DNA of 64,000 nt from Terriglobia bacterium. Lineage in GTDB: Bacteria; Acidobacteriota; Terriglobia; Terriglobales; Acidobacteriaceae. How positions within the stretch are numbered: the stretch's first letter is position 1; each line of letters starts with the position of its first letter. The notes beneath the pieces were generated by a model that was not told where the DNA came from, did no database searches, and saw only the letters and a program-made list of their open reading frames with translations. The stretch lies in assembly GCA_020073665.1 (NCBI GenBank), contig JAIQEU010000007.1, forward strand, positions 129,001-193,000, given 5' to 3'. This document shows, piece by piece, positions 15,721 to 23,904 of this stretch. A program made the translations under genes and the position numbers.

Positions 15721-16655
15721 TCTATTTAGTTCAAAGATTGATTCTGAATCAGTACGCGTGGACGAAACCGTCGCCTGGACGGATTGGGGCCGCCGGAGAA
15801 GGCGACTATGTCAAAGAGAACGGCTTCGGCCATGAAGATTGGAATTTCAATTACGAGCTTGCGATCGCCGACCATATCTTTGGGTACGCCTATTACGAAC
15901 CAATCTCTGACAAAAAAGCAGAACTCTTTCAATTTGTCTTCGCCACCTACCAGTCCTCAAGGTGGTATTTGGCAGGATTTTACCTGGACACAACTTTTGC
16001 TCCCGACGGCCCTCCCCCTGACAGCAGAGTTCTAAAGGAGAAGGCGCGCCATCTCTTGGAGCTGAAAGCACTGAACAGTCTCGGAAAACCGTGGTCGAGC
16101 CTGACAGAAGCTGAAATTATTCGTAAATTGGAGAAAGAAGCACGTTGGCTCCGTTGGAAGGTTCGTGTTAAGAACGCAATTCGCCTTCCGGTGCCCATTG
16201 AAATTCCTCATCGCATCTATAACACGAGGAACTATCATCTCACCAGACCTCAGGGAATCAGTCGCTCCACGTTCGATGCATTGCGGCAGCTTTCAAATAA
16301 AACTGTTCTTCCCGAAGACGATGATGAGGCCGCGTTTCCCGAAGGACGCGAGCTGTTCCTGAAGCACCGGGCGCGAGAGAGGAATCCTGCCGTCGTTCGA
16401 CACGCCAAAACCCTTTTTTTGCGAAGACACGGGAGATTCTTCTGCCAGGCTTGTGGTTTTGACTTTGAAAGAGTCTACGGCGAATTGGGCCGTGGGGTCA
16501 TCGAGGCTCACCACACAACCCCCGTTAGTGAGTTGTCTAGTGGTGCAAAGACCAAGGTGAGTGACATAGCGCTGATCTGTCCGAACTGCCATCGAATGGT
16601 GCACCGAAAAAGGCCATGGCTGACGATCAATCAATTGCAAACCATTTTGAAGTGA
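15717..16655 (+). CDS. HNH endonuclease coupled to the casposon polymerase
   Basis: 312 residues; the ATGA start overlaps the PolB stop. The C-terminal 75 residues are a canonical McrA-like HNH: CQAC (about 243-246), EAHHTTPVSEL, DIALICPNCHRMVH. The catalytic His pair, the CxxC zinc sites and the final His are all present. The N-terminal 230 residues are not recognised and may bind DNA. Last gene of the five-gene replication operon. HNH nucleases near PolB are a repeated feature of casposons; possible jobs are donor-strand processing, target bias or restriction of modified DNA. Confidence 0.85.
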   Translation: MIYLVQRLILNQYAWTKPSPGRIGAAGEGDYVKENGFGHEDWNFNYELAIADHIFGYAYYEPISDKKAELFQFVFATYQSSRWYLAGFYLDTTFAPDGPPPDSRVLKEKARHLLELKALNSLGKPWSSLTEAEIIRKLEKEARWLRWKVRVKNAIRLPVPIEIPHRIYNTRNYHLTRPQGISRSTFDALRQLSNKTVLPEDDDEAAFPEGRELFLKHRARERNPAVVRHAKTLFLRRHGRFFCQACGFDFERVYGELGRGVIEAHHTTPVSELSSGAKTKVSDIALICPNCHRMVHRKRPWLTINQLQTILK

Positions 16656-17052
16656 AAAGGCGCAAAACTATCCCGCCCTTGTCCGCGACGGACGGCGGAC
16701 TCCAGTCGTTTTTGTTCATCATGTGCTCACACCAGGTGCAGAACGGTGATGACTCCAACTCCTCTGGTTGGAAGAACAAACAGAGATGAAGGACTAGTTT
16801 TAAAAAGTTCGTTCTCGATACGAAAACAACCCAAAAGAGAGTGGACCGAAGACAAGACACCGTTTGTCCACATTCCTTTGGTGACATTAGGGCAGGCGGC
16901 CATGTAGATTCAGGCGCGCCGCACGCCCCGTGCTTTAAACCGATCCGCCGTGCTGGGGCGGACTCAAGCAGCCGTCAACCCCAGTTCAAAGGAATCTTGC
17001 TCTTTTCCTTTAAATAGGATGTAATTATAGGCAACAGGAACCTAATGTCAGT
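16656..17052. other. Intergenic gap inside the element
   Basis: No convincing gene. A weak stem (gtccgc 16681-16686 with gcggac 16695-16700, then tccagtcgttttt) may end the polymerase operon. AT-rich tttaaatagg and ttatagg at about 17010-17035 could be the promoter of the RHH gene. I saw no tRNA or CRISPR-like repeat. Confidence 0.4.
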
Positions 17053-17271
17053 ATGCGCCGCAAGAATCCAGTTCGTACCGAGAGAGCACAGCTTTCCCTC
17101 TCCGACACGACGAACAGCGTCCTTGAACAGTTGGCCCAGATCGGAATTCTAGGCAAGACGAAGGCAGAGATTGCTACTCGCATCGTGACGGACTGGATTT
17201 GGCAAAACGAGGACCGGCTACTACGACAAGGAATCACACTTCGTCGAAATCGTAACAAGGGGAAAAGATGA
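17053..17271 (+). CDS. Ribbon-helix-helix-like small DNA-binding protein
   Basis: 72 residues. A basic N-terminus precedes QLSLSDTTNSVLEQLAQIGILGKTKAEIATRIVTDWI: a strand, then two helices separated by a Gly/Lys turn, the layout of CopG/Arc repressors. Such proteins regulate transposon, plasmid or toxin-antitoxin genes. The stop overlaps a 25-codon ORF by 4 bp. Specific operator sites are not identifiable. Confidence 0.6.
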   Translation: MRRKNPVRTERAQLSLSDTTNSVLEQLAQIGILGKTKAEIATRIVTDWIWQNEDRLLRQGITLRRNRNKGKR

Positions 17272-17345
17272 TGTTTGCAGGTGTAGGAAAACTTGGAATT
17301 AAGGCTAGTTTTCCAAATCCGGTGGAAATCTTTGCGTGGACGTGA
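17268..17345 (+). CDS. Micro-ORF overlapping the RHH gene
   Basis: 25 codons beginning at the ATGA overlap with the RHH stop. There is no motif. Coupling is the only evidence; it may be a chance ORF or a small partner peptide. Confidence 0.25.
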   Translation: MMFAGVGKLGIKASFPNPVEIFAWT

Positions 17346-17399
17346 ACGATTCCGAGATGTTAAAAGAAAAACCTCGCTAGGACGGGTTTAATTGGGGAG

Positions 17400-17582
17400 A
17401 TGATGATGGCCGAGAACAAGCAGACAACACTGAGCCCAGCTGAATGGAAATCCAATAGTGATTATCTAATGGAGCTTAGCAAGCGGGTGGAGAAGGCGAC
17501 GTCCTCCCAGCAGCAGATGTCGGCACAGCATGGGAATGGTACTGAGCCCCAAAACCCACCGCAGGACTTAAAAAGCAATTGA
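17400..17582 (+). CDS. Small hydrophilic hypothetical protein
   Basis: 60 residues starting MMMAENKQ with a GGGGAG ribosome-binding site. It is polar, with Gln/Ser/Asn-rich composition and a disordered C-terminus. There is no recognised domain. It sits between the RHH protein and the HAD phosphatase on the same strand. The good ribosome-binding site supports expression. Confidence 0.45.
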   Translation: MMMAENKQTTLSPAEWKSNSDYLMELSKRVEKATSSQQQMSAQHGNGTEPQNPPQDLKSN

Positions 17583-17642
17583 CTTGACTCACTTGCCAAA
17601 TGTCACCTAGACTGCCGCCACTTTCCCATAGTGGGTCGGCAC

Positions 17643-18539
17643 ATGAGCGAAGTCACTGTCACCGAAATTATTGCCCTCGTTTTCGACTTGGACGATACAT
17701 TAATGCTGGATTCTACCAGCAAGTTTTTGCAAGCCCACTCGATCAAACCTGAAGATTTCTGGCCCCGGTCCTACGAGCTCCTCAAGCAGGGCTACGATCA
17801 GCCAAGTGCCTACCTCAAACTATTGCTGGATAATGTAGGCGAAAGCAAACCTCTCGGAAGACTAACCAATGCTGGGTTGAGAGGTTTTGGAGAAACCCTC
17901 GACGGAGATTTCTTTCCAGGGCTCCCACAGTTTTTCGATGATGTGCGAAACCAGGTTGCGAATCGATTCAAGAATATTGACGTAGAGTTCTACATCATCT
18001 CTGGCGGTCTACAGGCGATCATGGAGGGCAACAAAATCGTAAAGAAGTATTTCAGTGCTGCTTACGGCTGTCAACTTGGAGAAGATCCGGACACAAAAAT
18101 CGTAAATCACATCAAACGTAGCATTACCTTTACCGAAAAAACGCGCTACCTTTTTGAGATTAACAAAGGAATTAAACAGAGGGATTCGGAAATCAATCCA
18201 TTTCTCGTAAACAAGGATGTTAAGCAGGAGAACCGACGAATCCCTTTTAAAAACATTGTGTTCATCGGTGATGGACTGACCGATATCCCATGTTTTTCAA
18301 CCGTTAAGCAACTTGGGGGACAGGCTTTCGGGGTTTTTGATCCAACAAATCCTGAAAAAACAAGGCGAGCGTTATTGGAATTTCTGGTACCGAAGCGAGT
18401 AATGGGGATGTACAGGCCACGCTATGGGGATGGCGACGAACTTGGCGCGTTGCTCCGCATGTGGGTATTTAACCGCGCCGCTGAGATCCAAATCGAACGC
18501 GATATATCCAGGAAAGCAACATCGAACTCCTCGTTGTAA
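17643..18539 (+). CDS. HAD-superfamily phosphatase, cargo
   Basis: 298 residues from ATG 17643 (an in-frame GTG at 17631 is possible). HAD motif I is DLDDT (nucleophile Asp near residue 16), motif II is SGG in FYIISGG, and motif III-IV is FIGDGLTDIPCF with the metal-binding Asp pair. A helical cap lies between motifs I and II, as in the phosphoserine phosphatase-like C1 class. It is AT-rich compared with flanking chromosomal genes and sits directly inside the right terminus, so it is probably cargo. The substrate is unknown; HAD phosphatases in defence islands could act on nucleotides or signals, but nothing here shows that. Confidence 0.8.
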   Translation: MSEVTVTEIIALVFDLDDTLMLDSTSKFLQAHSIKPEDFWPRSYELLKQGYDQPSAYLKLLLDNVGESKPLGRLTNAGLRGFGETLDGDFFPGLPQFFDDVRNQVANRFKNIDVEFYIISGGLQAIMEGNKIVKKYFSAAYGCQLGEDPDTKIVNHIKRSITFTEKTRYLFEINKGIKQRDSEINPFLVNKDVKQENRRIPFKNIVFIGDGLTDIPCFSTVKQLGGQAFGVFDPTNPEKTRRALLEFLVPKRVMGMYRPRYGDGDELGALLRMWVFNRAAEIQIERDISRKATSNSSL

Positions 18540-18560
18540 CCAACCTTCGCTTCCTCGCCC

Positions 18561-18578
18561 CGCCCCGGCTACTGCGCC
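18561..18578 (+). repeat. Right subterminal motif
   Basis: cgccccggctactgcgcc resembles the motifs at 4021-4042 (minus strand) and 3845-3867 and is oriented the same way toward the terminus. It lies 93-110 bp inside the right terminal repeat. It is shorter than the others by a missing ctgg block. Confidence 0.45.
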
Positions 18579-18670
18579 CTGCGCCCGCCAGACCCCGCTC
18601 ACGACCCACTAGCGTCGCGCCTTAGGCCCTTCTCCCGTACGAGCAGCTAGTCCCTCGGAGCCCGAAAGGC

Positions 18671-18708
18671 AGGGGAGGGAGCATTTTGCCGTCGCTGTAC
18701 ACATACCC
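18671..18708 (-). repeat. Right terminal inverted repeat, 38 bp
   Basis: Exact reverse complement of 3967-4004; it ends ctgtacacataccc at the right boundary of the element, next to the duplicated target. Confidence 0.95.
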
Positions 18709-18722
18709 GTCCGCTGTTTGAC
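18709..18722 (+). repeat. Right target-site duplication, 14 bp
   Basis: gtccgctgtttgac, identical to 3953-3966. The reconstructed empty site would read cacccc-gtccgctgtttgac-cggctttt. Confidence 0.93.
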
Positions 18723-18816
18723 CGGCTTTTCTACCCGCCTGTAATATCAAAGTTTCACCGCATTCAGCACTTGGCAACAGGCAATCAGTCCTGAGGTGCA
18801 GTGTCGCTTTGGCTAG

Positions 18817-18837
18817 TTGCTAATTGCTAATTGCTAA
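18817..18837 (+). repeat. Three tandem ttgctaa heptamers upstream of valS
   Basis: Three perfect copies in a row, ending 11 bp before the valS ATG. They belong to the family of word repeats scattered in intergenic DNA here and create a false TTG start for valS at 18831. Confidence 0.75.
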
Positions 18838-18848
18838 GAGCTGATTTC

Positions 18849-21695
18849 ATGCCCCACGAACTCCCCAAATCGTACGAGCCGGGCGCGATTGAAGCGCGCT
18901 GGGCCGAGTACTGGGTCAAAGAAAAACTGTTTTCCGTCAAGACTCCGCCGCCCGGCGAGACAGGTCGGGTGTTCACGTTGCTTTTGCCTCCGCCCAACGT
19001 CACTGGACGCCTGCACATGGGGCACATGCTGGAACAGACGCAGATGGACATCATTGTGCGCTGGTTCCGCATGCGGGGATTTCTGACGCTCTGGCTGCCG
19101 GGTACGGATCACGCCGGCATCGCGACGCAGATCATGGTGGACCGCCAGTTGCGCAGCGAGGGCAAGTCCCGCCTGGCCCTGGGACGCGAGAAATTCGTCG
19201 AGCGGGTGTGGGAATGGAAGCGGCATTACGGCGGCGCGATCCTCGACCAGATGAAGCGGCTGGGCGCGTCGGTGGACTGGGACCGTGAGTACTTCACCAT
19301 GGACGAGAACCTTTCGCGCGCGGTGCGCGAGGTGTTTGTCCGTCTCTATGAAGAAGGGTTGATTTATCGCGGCAAGTACATTGTGAACTGGTGTGCCGAC
19401 TGCGGCACTGCGATCTCCGACCTCGAGGTCAAGCATGAAGACGTTGCCGGCAAGCTGTATGAGATTCGCTATCCGGTTGTCGGAACCAGGCCCGGCAGCG
19501 AGGAATTCATAACCGTTGCGACTACGCGTCCGGAAACCATGCTGGGCGATACGGCGGTAGCGGTAAATGCAGCCGACGAACGCTACACCCACCTGCATGG
19601 GAAAAAGGTTCTGTTGCCGCTGATGAATCGCGAGATTCCGATCATCACCGACGAACTGGCGCAGCCCGAGTTTGGCACCGGCGCGGTCAAGGTCACCCCG
19701 GCGCACGATGCGAATGATTTCGAGGCCGGCCGGCGGCACAACCTGCCGCAGATCGAAGTAATAGACGAGCATAACGTGATGAACGCGAACGCCGGCGCCT
19801 ACGCGGGGCTCGACCGCTTCGCGGCGCGCGCGCGCGTGCTCAAGGATCTGGCCGAGCAAGGGTTCCTGATCGCCACCAAGGACTACACCATCGCGCTGGG
19901 TAAGTGCGACCGCTCGGGCACGATTGTCGAGCCGCGTCTCTCCACTCAGTGGTTCGTCAAGATTAAGCCCCTGGCAGAAAAGGCAGCGGCTGCGGTCAAG
20001 AGCGGCGAAATCACCATCGTTCCCGACAACCACCGGGTGGTGTATCTGAACTGGATGGAGAACATCCACGACTGGTGCGTCTCACGGCAGTTGTGGTGGG
20101 GACACCGCATCCCGGCTTGGTATTGCGGAGCGTGCAAGGAGATGGTGGTAACGCGTGAAGCTCCGGCAAAATGCTCGGCATGCGGTGGCACCCAATTCGA
20201 ACAGGACACGGACGTGCTCGACACCTGGTTCTCGTCTGGGCTGCTGCCGTTTACCACCCTGGGCTGGCCGGAAAAGACTCGTGATCTGGAAGTGTTCTAT
20301 CCGAACACGCTGATGATTACCGGCTTCGACATTCTGTTCTTCTGGCTGGCGCGCATGATCATGTTCGGCTGCCACTTCATGGAAGGACATCAGCAGGATG
20401 CGGCGATTAAGCGGGATAGCGGATTTCAAGAAAAGCAGGATGACGCGGTTCCGTTTCGCAATGTTTACATTCACGCCTTGGTGCGCGACGTCGACCGGCA
20501 GAAGATGTCGAAGACCAAGGGCAACGTGATCGACCCGCTGGAGATCATCGAGAAATACGGGACGGACGCAACGCGGTTCACTCTCGCGGCAATGTCGTCG
20601 CCGGGGACTGATATTGCGTTCAATCCCAGCCGTACCGAGGGTTATCGCGCCTTCGCCAACAAAATCTGGAACGCCGCCCGGTTTATGTTCATGAACATGG
20701 ACCAACTCGAGAAAGCTGGGACTTGGTCACTTGAGGAGTTCAAACGAAAACCCACCAACGAAAAGCCTGGGATTCCGGAGTTCAGCTTCGATGCCGTTGA
20801 GGATCGCTGGATAATCTCGCGCTTTAATGTGGCTGCTGCAAATGTGCACCTTGCACTAGCAGATTACCGATTCGACGATGCTGCTAATCGAATATACGAA
20901 TTCTTCTGGGGGGACTTTTGTGACTGGTATATCGAGCTGTTGAAACCGAGGCTGTTATCTTCGAATAGCGCAGAAGCTCGGGTCGCCTGCAATAACCTCG
21001 TTAGCTTGTTTGAAGCTGCCCTGCGTTTGTTGCACCCGGTCATGCCCTTTATTACGGAGGAGATATGGCAAGCGATCTATGACGGCAAGCCCCCAACACG
21101 ATCAATCGCATTGGCACCGTATCCTGTCAGTGGATTCTTCGACCAGGTTGATCCGGCAGTGCTCAGCGACTTGGAAATGCTGCATCGCCTCATTTACAAG
21201 GCACAGGAAGATGAGCCTTCACTGGTGCAGATGGCGATCCTGCAAGACCTGATCGTGAGCGTGCGCAACCTGCGTGCCGAACTGAAGGTGGAACAAAAGC
21301 AGCGCGTGCCGATCCAGGTATTCACCGCCGAACCCGCTGTACGGACGCTGCTCGAGCAGAACCGTGGCGCGGTCGAGAAACTGGCCAGCGTCGAGAGCAT
21401 GGCATTCGTCGAGACGTCGCTGGCCAAGCTGGCGGCGGTCCGGCACACCGCACGTTTCGATGTCCACGTAGAATATGAAAAACAGGTGGACGTGGCCGCC
21501 GAGCGCGAGCGCCTGAAGAAAGAGCTGGAGCGCATCGAGAAAGAAATTGCCAACGGCCACCGCCAACTGGGCAACGAACAATTTGTGTCCAAAGCCCCGC
21601 CCGCAGTGGTGGAAGGATTGCGCAAGAAGGTGAACGAACTGGGAATTCTGCGGGAGAAGACGAAGAGTAAATTGGATGAACTCGGTAGCCAGTAG
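18849..21695 (+). CDS. valS: Valyl-tRNA synthetase
   Basis: 948 residues from ATG 18849. Class I synthetase charging tRNA-Val in the cytoplasm. The HIGH signature is HMGH (56-59) in PPPNVTGRLHMGH, followed by an editing domain (about 180-400, TTRPETMLGD and HDANDFEAG). The KMSKS loop is KMSKTKGN starting near residue 552. An anticodon-binding domain and a C-terminal coiled coil (AAERERLKKELERIEKEI) follow, as expected for ValRS. Length is normal. The open frame extends to a TTG at 18831 in repeat DNA, which is rejected. The casposon sits about 125 bp upstream and may have separated valS from its original promoter. Confidence 0.97.
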   Translation: MPHELPKSYEPGAIEARWAEYWVKEKLFSVKTPPPGETGRVFTLLLPPPNVTGRLHMGHMLEQTQMDIIVRWFRMRGFLTLWLPGTDHAGIATQIMVDRQLRSEGKSRLALGREKFVERVWEWKRHYGGAILDQMKRLGASVDWDREYFTMDENLSRAVREVFVRLYEEGLIYRGKYIVNWCADCGTAISDLEVKHEDVAGKLYEIRYPVVGTRPGSEEFITVATTRPETMLGDTAVAVNAADERYTHLHGKKVLLPLMNREIPIITDELAQPEFGTGAVKVTPAHDANDFEAGRRHNLPQIEVIDEHNVMNANAGAYAGLDRFAARARVLKDLAEQGFLIATKDYTIALGKCDRSGTIVEPRLSTQWFVKIKPLAEKAAAAVKSGEITIVPDNHRVVYLNWMENIHDWCVSRQLWWGHRIPAWYCGACKEMVVTREAPAKCSACGGTQFEQDTDVLDTWFSSGLLPFTTLGWPEKTRDLEVFYPNTLMITGFDILFFWLARMIMFGCHFMEGHQQDAAIKRDSGFQEKQDDAVPFRNVYIHALVRDVDRQKMSKTKGNVIDPLEIIEKYGTDATRFTLAAMSSPGTDIAFNPSRTEGYRAFANKIWNAARFMFMNMDQLEKAGTWSLEEFKRKPTNEKPGIPEFSFDAVEDRWIISRFNVAAANVHLALADYRFDDAANRIYEFFWGDFCDWYIELLKPRLLSSNSAEARVACNNLVSLFEAALRLLHPVMPFITEEIWQAIYDGKPPTRSIALAPYPVSGFFDQVDPAVLSDLEMLHRLIYKAQEDEPSLVQMAILQDLIVSVRNLRAELKVEQKQRVPIQVFTAEPAVRTLLEQNRGAVEKLASVESMAFVETSLAKLAAVRHTARFDVHVEYEKQVDVAAERERLKKELERIEKEIANGHRQLGNEQFVSKAPPAVVEGLRKKVNELGILREKTKSKLDELGSQ

Positions 21696-21775
21696 CTGGT
21701 ACCTGGGAGCTTGGAAAGCCCATGGCTCCGATCTCAGCTACCAGCTACCAACTACCAGCTACTGATCTTTTCTTT

Positions 21776-22654
21776 ATGGACTGGAACAGCCGCCGCATCA
21801 CCGCCATCATCGAGAACGCGTTGCTCGAAGACCGGGCCACGCGTGATGCCACCAGCTACGCCTGCATCGAGCCCAACCAGCGCGCCACCGCGACCGTCAT
21901 TGCCAAACAGGATTGCATCCTGGCCGGCGTGGGCTGTGTGCCGCGCATCCTGGAAGCCTATGCGACCCTGGACGGCGCGGTGGTCTCGCATTACGAAGTC
22001 ACCAGCCATCCCGAGATTTTCGACGGGGTGCGGCTCCACCCGGGCCAGGCGGTGGCGGTGATTCGCCACAACGCCCGCGTCATCCTCTCCTGCGAGCGCG
22101 TGATCCTGAATTTCCTGCAGCGACTGAGCGGCATCGCAACCCTCACGCGCCAGTTCGTGGACGCGGTCTCCGGCACCAAGGCGCGGGTTCTCGATACGCG
22201 CAAGACGATTCCCGGCCTGCGCGTGCTCGACAAGTACGCCGTCCGCTGCGGCGGAGGGCAGAACCACCGCCTCGATCTCTCCGACGGCATTCTGATCAAG
22301 AACAACCACATCGCACTGGCCGGAGGAATCGTCTCCGTGCTCGACCGCGCCCATCGCAACCGGCGCGGTTCACAGCCCATCGAGATCGAAGTCCGCAACC
22401 TCGCCGAGTTGGAAGAAGCGTTAGACCACGGCGCGGAAGCCATACTGCTCGACAACATGTCGGTCGGGGACGTGAACAAGGCAGTAGAACGCTGCTCTCG
22501 CCTGGATCGCCGGCTGCCGCTGGAATGCTCCGGCGGCATCGTCCTCGAGAACATTCGCAGCTACGCCGAAACCGGCGTGGATTTCATTTCCGTCGGCGCG
22601 CTGACGCATTCGGCGAAGGCTGTAGACATGAGCCTGCGCGTGGTGCCGGCTTAG
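21776..22654 (+). CDS. nadC: Nicotinate-nucleotide pyrophosphorylase (quinolinate phosphoribosyltransferase)
   Basis: 292 residues from ATG 21776. It converts quinolinate and PRPP to nicotinate mononucleotide in de novo NAD synthesis. Family landmarks: RVLDTRKTIPGLRVLDKYAVRCGGGQNHR (written here only as the family block near residues 138-170), IKNNHI, EVEVRN-type strand EIEVRNL, LLDNM, SGGI and ISVGALTHS. Length is typical. Upstream sequence back to 21722 is open but consists of the intergenic agctaccagctacc repeat, so the later ATG is chosen. It is followed by birA and coaX, a cofactor gene cluster. Confidence 0.95.
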   Translation: MDWNSRRITAIIENALLEDRATRDATSYACIEPNQRATATVIAKQDCILAGVGCVPRILEAYATLDGAVVSHYEVTSHPEIFDGVRLHPGQAVAVIRHNARVILSCERVILNFLQRLSGIATLTRQFVDAVSGTKARVLDTRKTIPGLRVLDKYAVRCGGGQNHRLDLSDGILIKNNHIALAGGIVSVLDRAHRNRRGSQPIEIEVRNLAELEEALDHGAEAILLDNMSVGDVNKAVERCSRLDRRLPLECSGGIVLENIRSYAETGVDFISVGALTHSAKAVDMSLRVVPA

Positions 22655-22735
22655 ACCCAGTCGTCCGCCGTCCGTCGTCAGCCGGCTACGCCCATTCCTC
22701 CGCGTCAACTGTGTCCTCTATGGTAATCCCTGCTT

Positions 22736-23845
22736 TTGCAGTTGTGTTGGCTGAAGACTGACGACGGACGGCTACCCAGCTATAATTCCCGCATCAAGCG
22801 AACCACCAAAAAACGGCCAGCCCGGACTGGAGCGCCGGCATCTCTTCCCGGCATTGCGCAGAAGACCGATGTCCGTCTGGGACGCATCGTCCGCCTGCTG
22901 ATGGACAACGCTACGGTTGTGGCCAGCGGCACCAAGATCGCCGAAGAGATCGGCACCAGCCGCTCGGAAGTGTGGCGGCTGGTGCAACAGCTGCGCAGCC
23001 TGGGCGTGGAGATCGTCGGCCACCCCGCGACTGGCTACCGGCTGCAGTCGGCTCCCGATCTGCTGTTGCCGGAGATTCTCGCGCCTTTTGTGAAGGGCAC
23101 TATCTTCGGCAAGAATATTCATCACTATTACAAAATCGGTTCCACCAGCGCAGCTGCTATGGAGGCGGCCGCGGCCGGCGCGCCCGAGGGCACCGTCTTT
23201 CTGGCAGAACAGCAGACCGCCGGACGCGGACGCGGGGCTCACAGTTGGCATTCTCCGCAATCCACGGGCATTTATTGTTCCGTGGTGCTGCGGCCAGCAC
23301 TGCCGCCGTCGGAAGCACTGGTTCTCTCCTTGGCTGCCGGTCTGGCGGTGCACGCCGCGGTGCAGGAAATCGACTCCCGCGTGCAGCCCGACCTGAAATG
23401 GCCGAACGATCCGCTGCTGGATGGCAAGAAATTCTGCGGCCTCCTGACCGAAATGAACGCCGAGGCGACGCGTGTCCGCTATATCGTGCTGGGCATCGGA
23501 CTGAACGTGAACCAGACAAGTTTCCCCGCGGAACTGCAGCCGCTGGCGACCTCGCTGCGCCTGGCCACCGGCACGGAGTGGTCGCGGATGGAACTGTGCG
23601 CATCTTTGCTAAAATCGCTCGACCGCGAGTATCGCAGTCTGGTGGAGAGTGCGGGCGCGCATGATTCGATCCTACGGCGCTTCCAGGAACGTTCTTCCTG
23701 GATCCGCGGCCGGCAGGTTCGGATCGAGGAAAACGGCGGCGGCTTCGATGGCGTAACCGAAGGCCTGGATCCACGCGGCTTCCTGCAAGTTCGAACCGCG
23801 CAGGGATTACGCACGGTGCTGAGTGGGACGGTAACAGCAAGATAG
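22736..23845 (+). CDS. birA: Bifunctional biotin ligase/biotin operon repressor
   Basis: 369 codons from a TTG, but the true start is uncertain. An N-terminal winged HTH (VASGTKIAEEIGTSRSEVW, ending GYRL) is joined to the biotin protein ligase domain with the GRGRG nucleotide loop (AGRGRGAHSW), KWPND and KKFCGLL. It activates biotin to biotinyl-AMP and attaches it to carboxylase; the HTH suggests control of biotin genes. A TATAAT box at 22781-22786 lies inside the apparent 5' end, so the first 15-20 codons probably are not translated from that promoter. Downstream of the box no ATG, GTG or TTG is in frame before the HTH. Confidence 0.93.
   Translation: MQLCWLKTDDGRLPSYNSRIKRTTKKRPARTGAPASLPGIAQKTDVRLGRIVRLLMDNATVVASGTKIAEEIGTSRSEVWRLVQQLRSLGVEIVGHPATGYRLQSAPDLLLPEILAPFVKGTIFGKNIHHYYKIGSTSAAAMEAAAAGAPEGTVFLAEQQTAGRGRGAHSWHSPQSTGIYCSVVLRPALPPSEALVLSLAAGLAVHAAVQEIDSRVQPDLKWPNDPLLDGKKFCGLLTEMNAEATRVRYIVLGIGLNVNQTSFPAELQPLATSLRLATGTEWSRMELCASLLKSLDREYRSLVESAGAHDSILRRFQERSSWIRGRQVRIEENGGGFDGVTEGLDPRGFLQVRTAQGLRTVLSGTVTAR
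22781..22786 (+). promoter_or_regulatory. TATAAT -10 box near the birA start
   Basis: Perfect consensus hexamer. Transcription would start about base 22793, where the in-frame codon is ATC. No good -35 is seen. Confidence 0.45.
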
Positions 23846-23904
23846 AGCGCCCGGCGTGGGACTTGCGCTGGCAACTGATCACTGGCAACCGACAACTGAC
23901 TTTC

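Larger units (their letters stand above)
3967..18708. mobile_element. Casposon-like self-synthesising transposon
   Basis: 14,742 bp bounded by a perfect 38-bp terminal inverted repeat (3967-4004 and 18671-18708) and a perfect 14-bp direct repeat outside it. It carries the casposon hallmark genes: Cas1-type integrase (9270-10817, minus), family-B DNA polymerase (12802-15720), HNH proteins (12309-12605 and 15717-16655) and HTH proteins (10972-11757, 11827-12312). Probable cargo is a TIR-like protein, a type IIG restriction-modification enzyme, small RHH-like and unknown genes and a HAD phosphatase. No cas2, CRISPR repeats, tyrosine or serine recombinase or DDE transposase is visible. The insertion lies in an intergenic site about 125 bp upstream of valS. 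All essential genes look intact and the ends are perfect, so the element may be recently active. The rival reading, a Cas1-solo genomic island, does not explain the ends and the duplication. Confidence 0.9.

Noticed and set aside
16720-16880. Possible tRNA or attachment site downstream of the HNH gene
   Set aside because: No cloverleaf arms or CCA-like end can be drawn.
3953-18722. tRNA gene as casposon target
   Set aside because: Casposons often use tRNA 3' ends, but the reconstructed empty site around gtccgctgtttgac does not form a tRNA.
18834-20069. 411-codon minus-strand ORF in valS
   Set aside because: Antisense shadow of valS.
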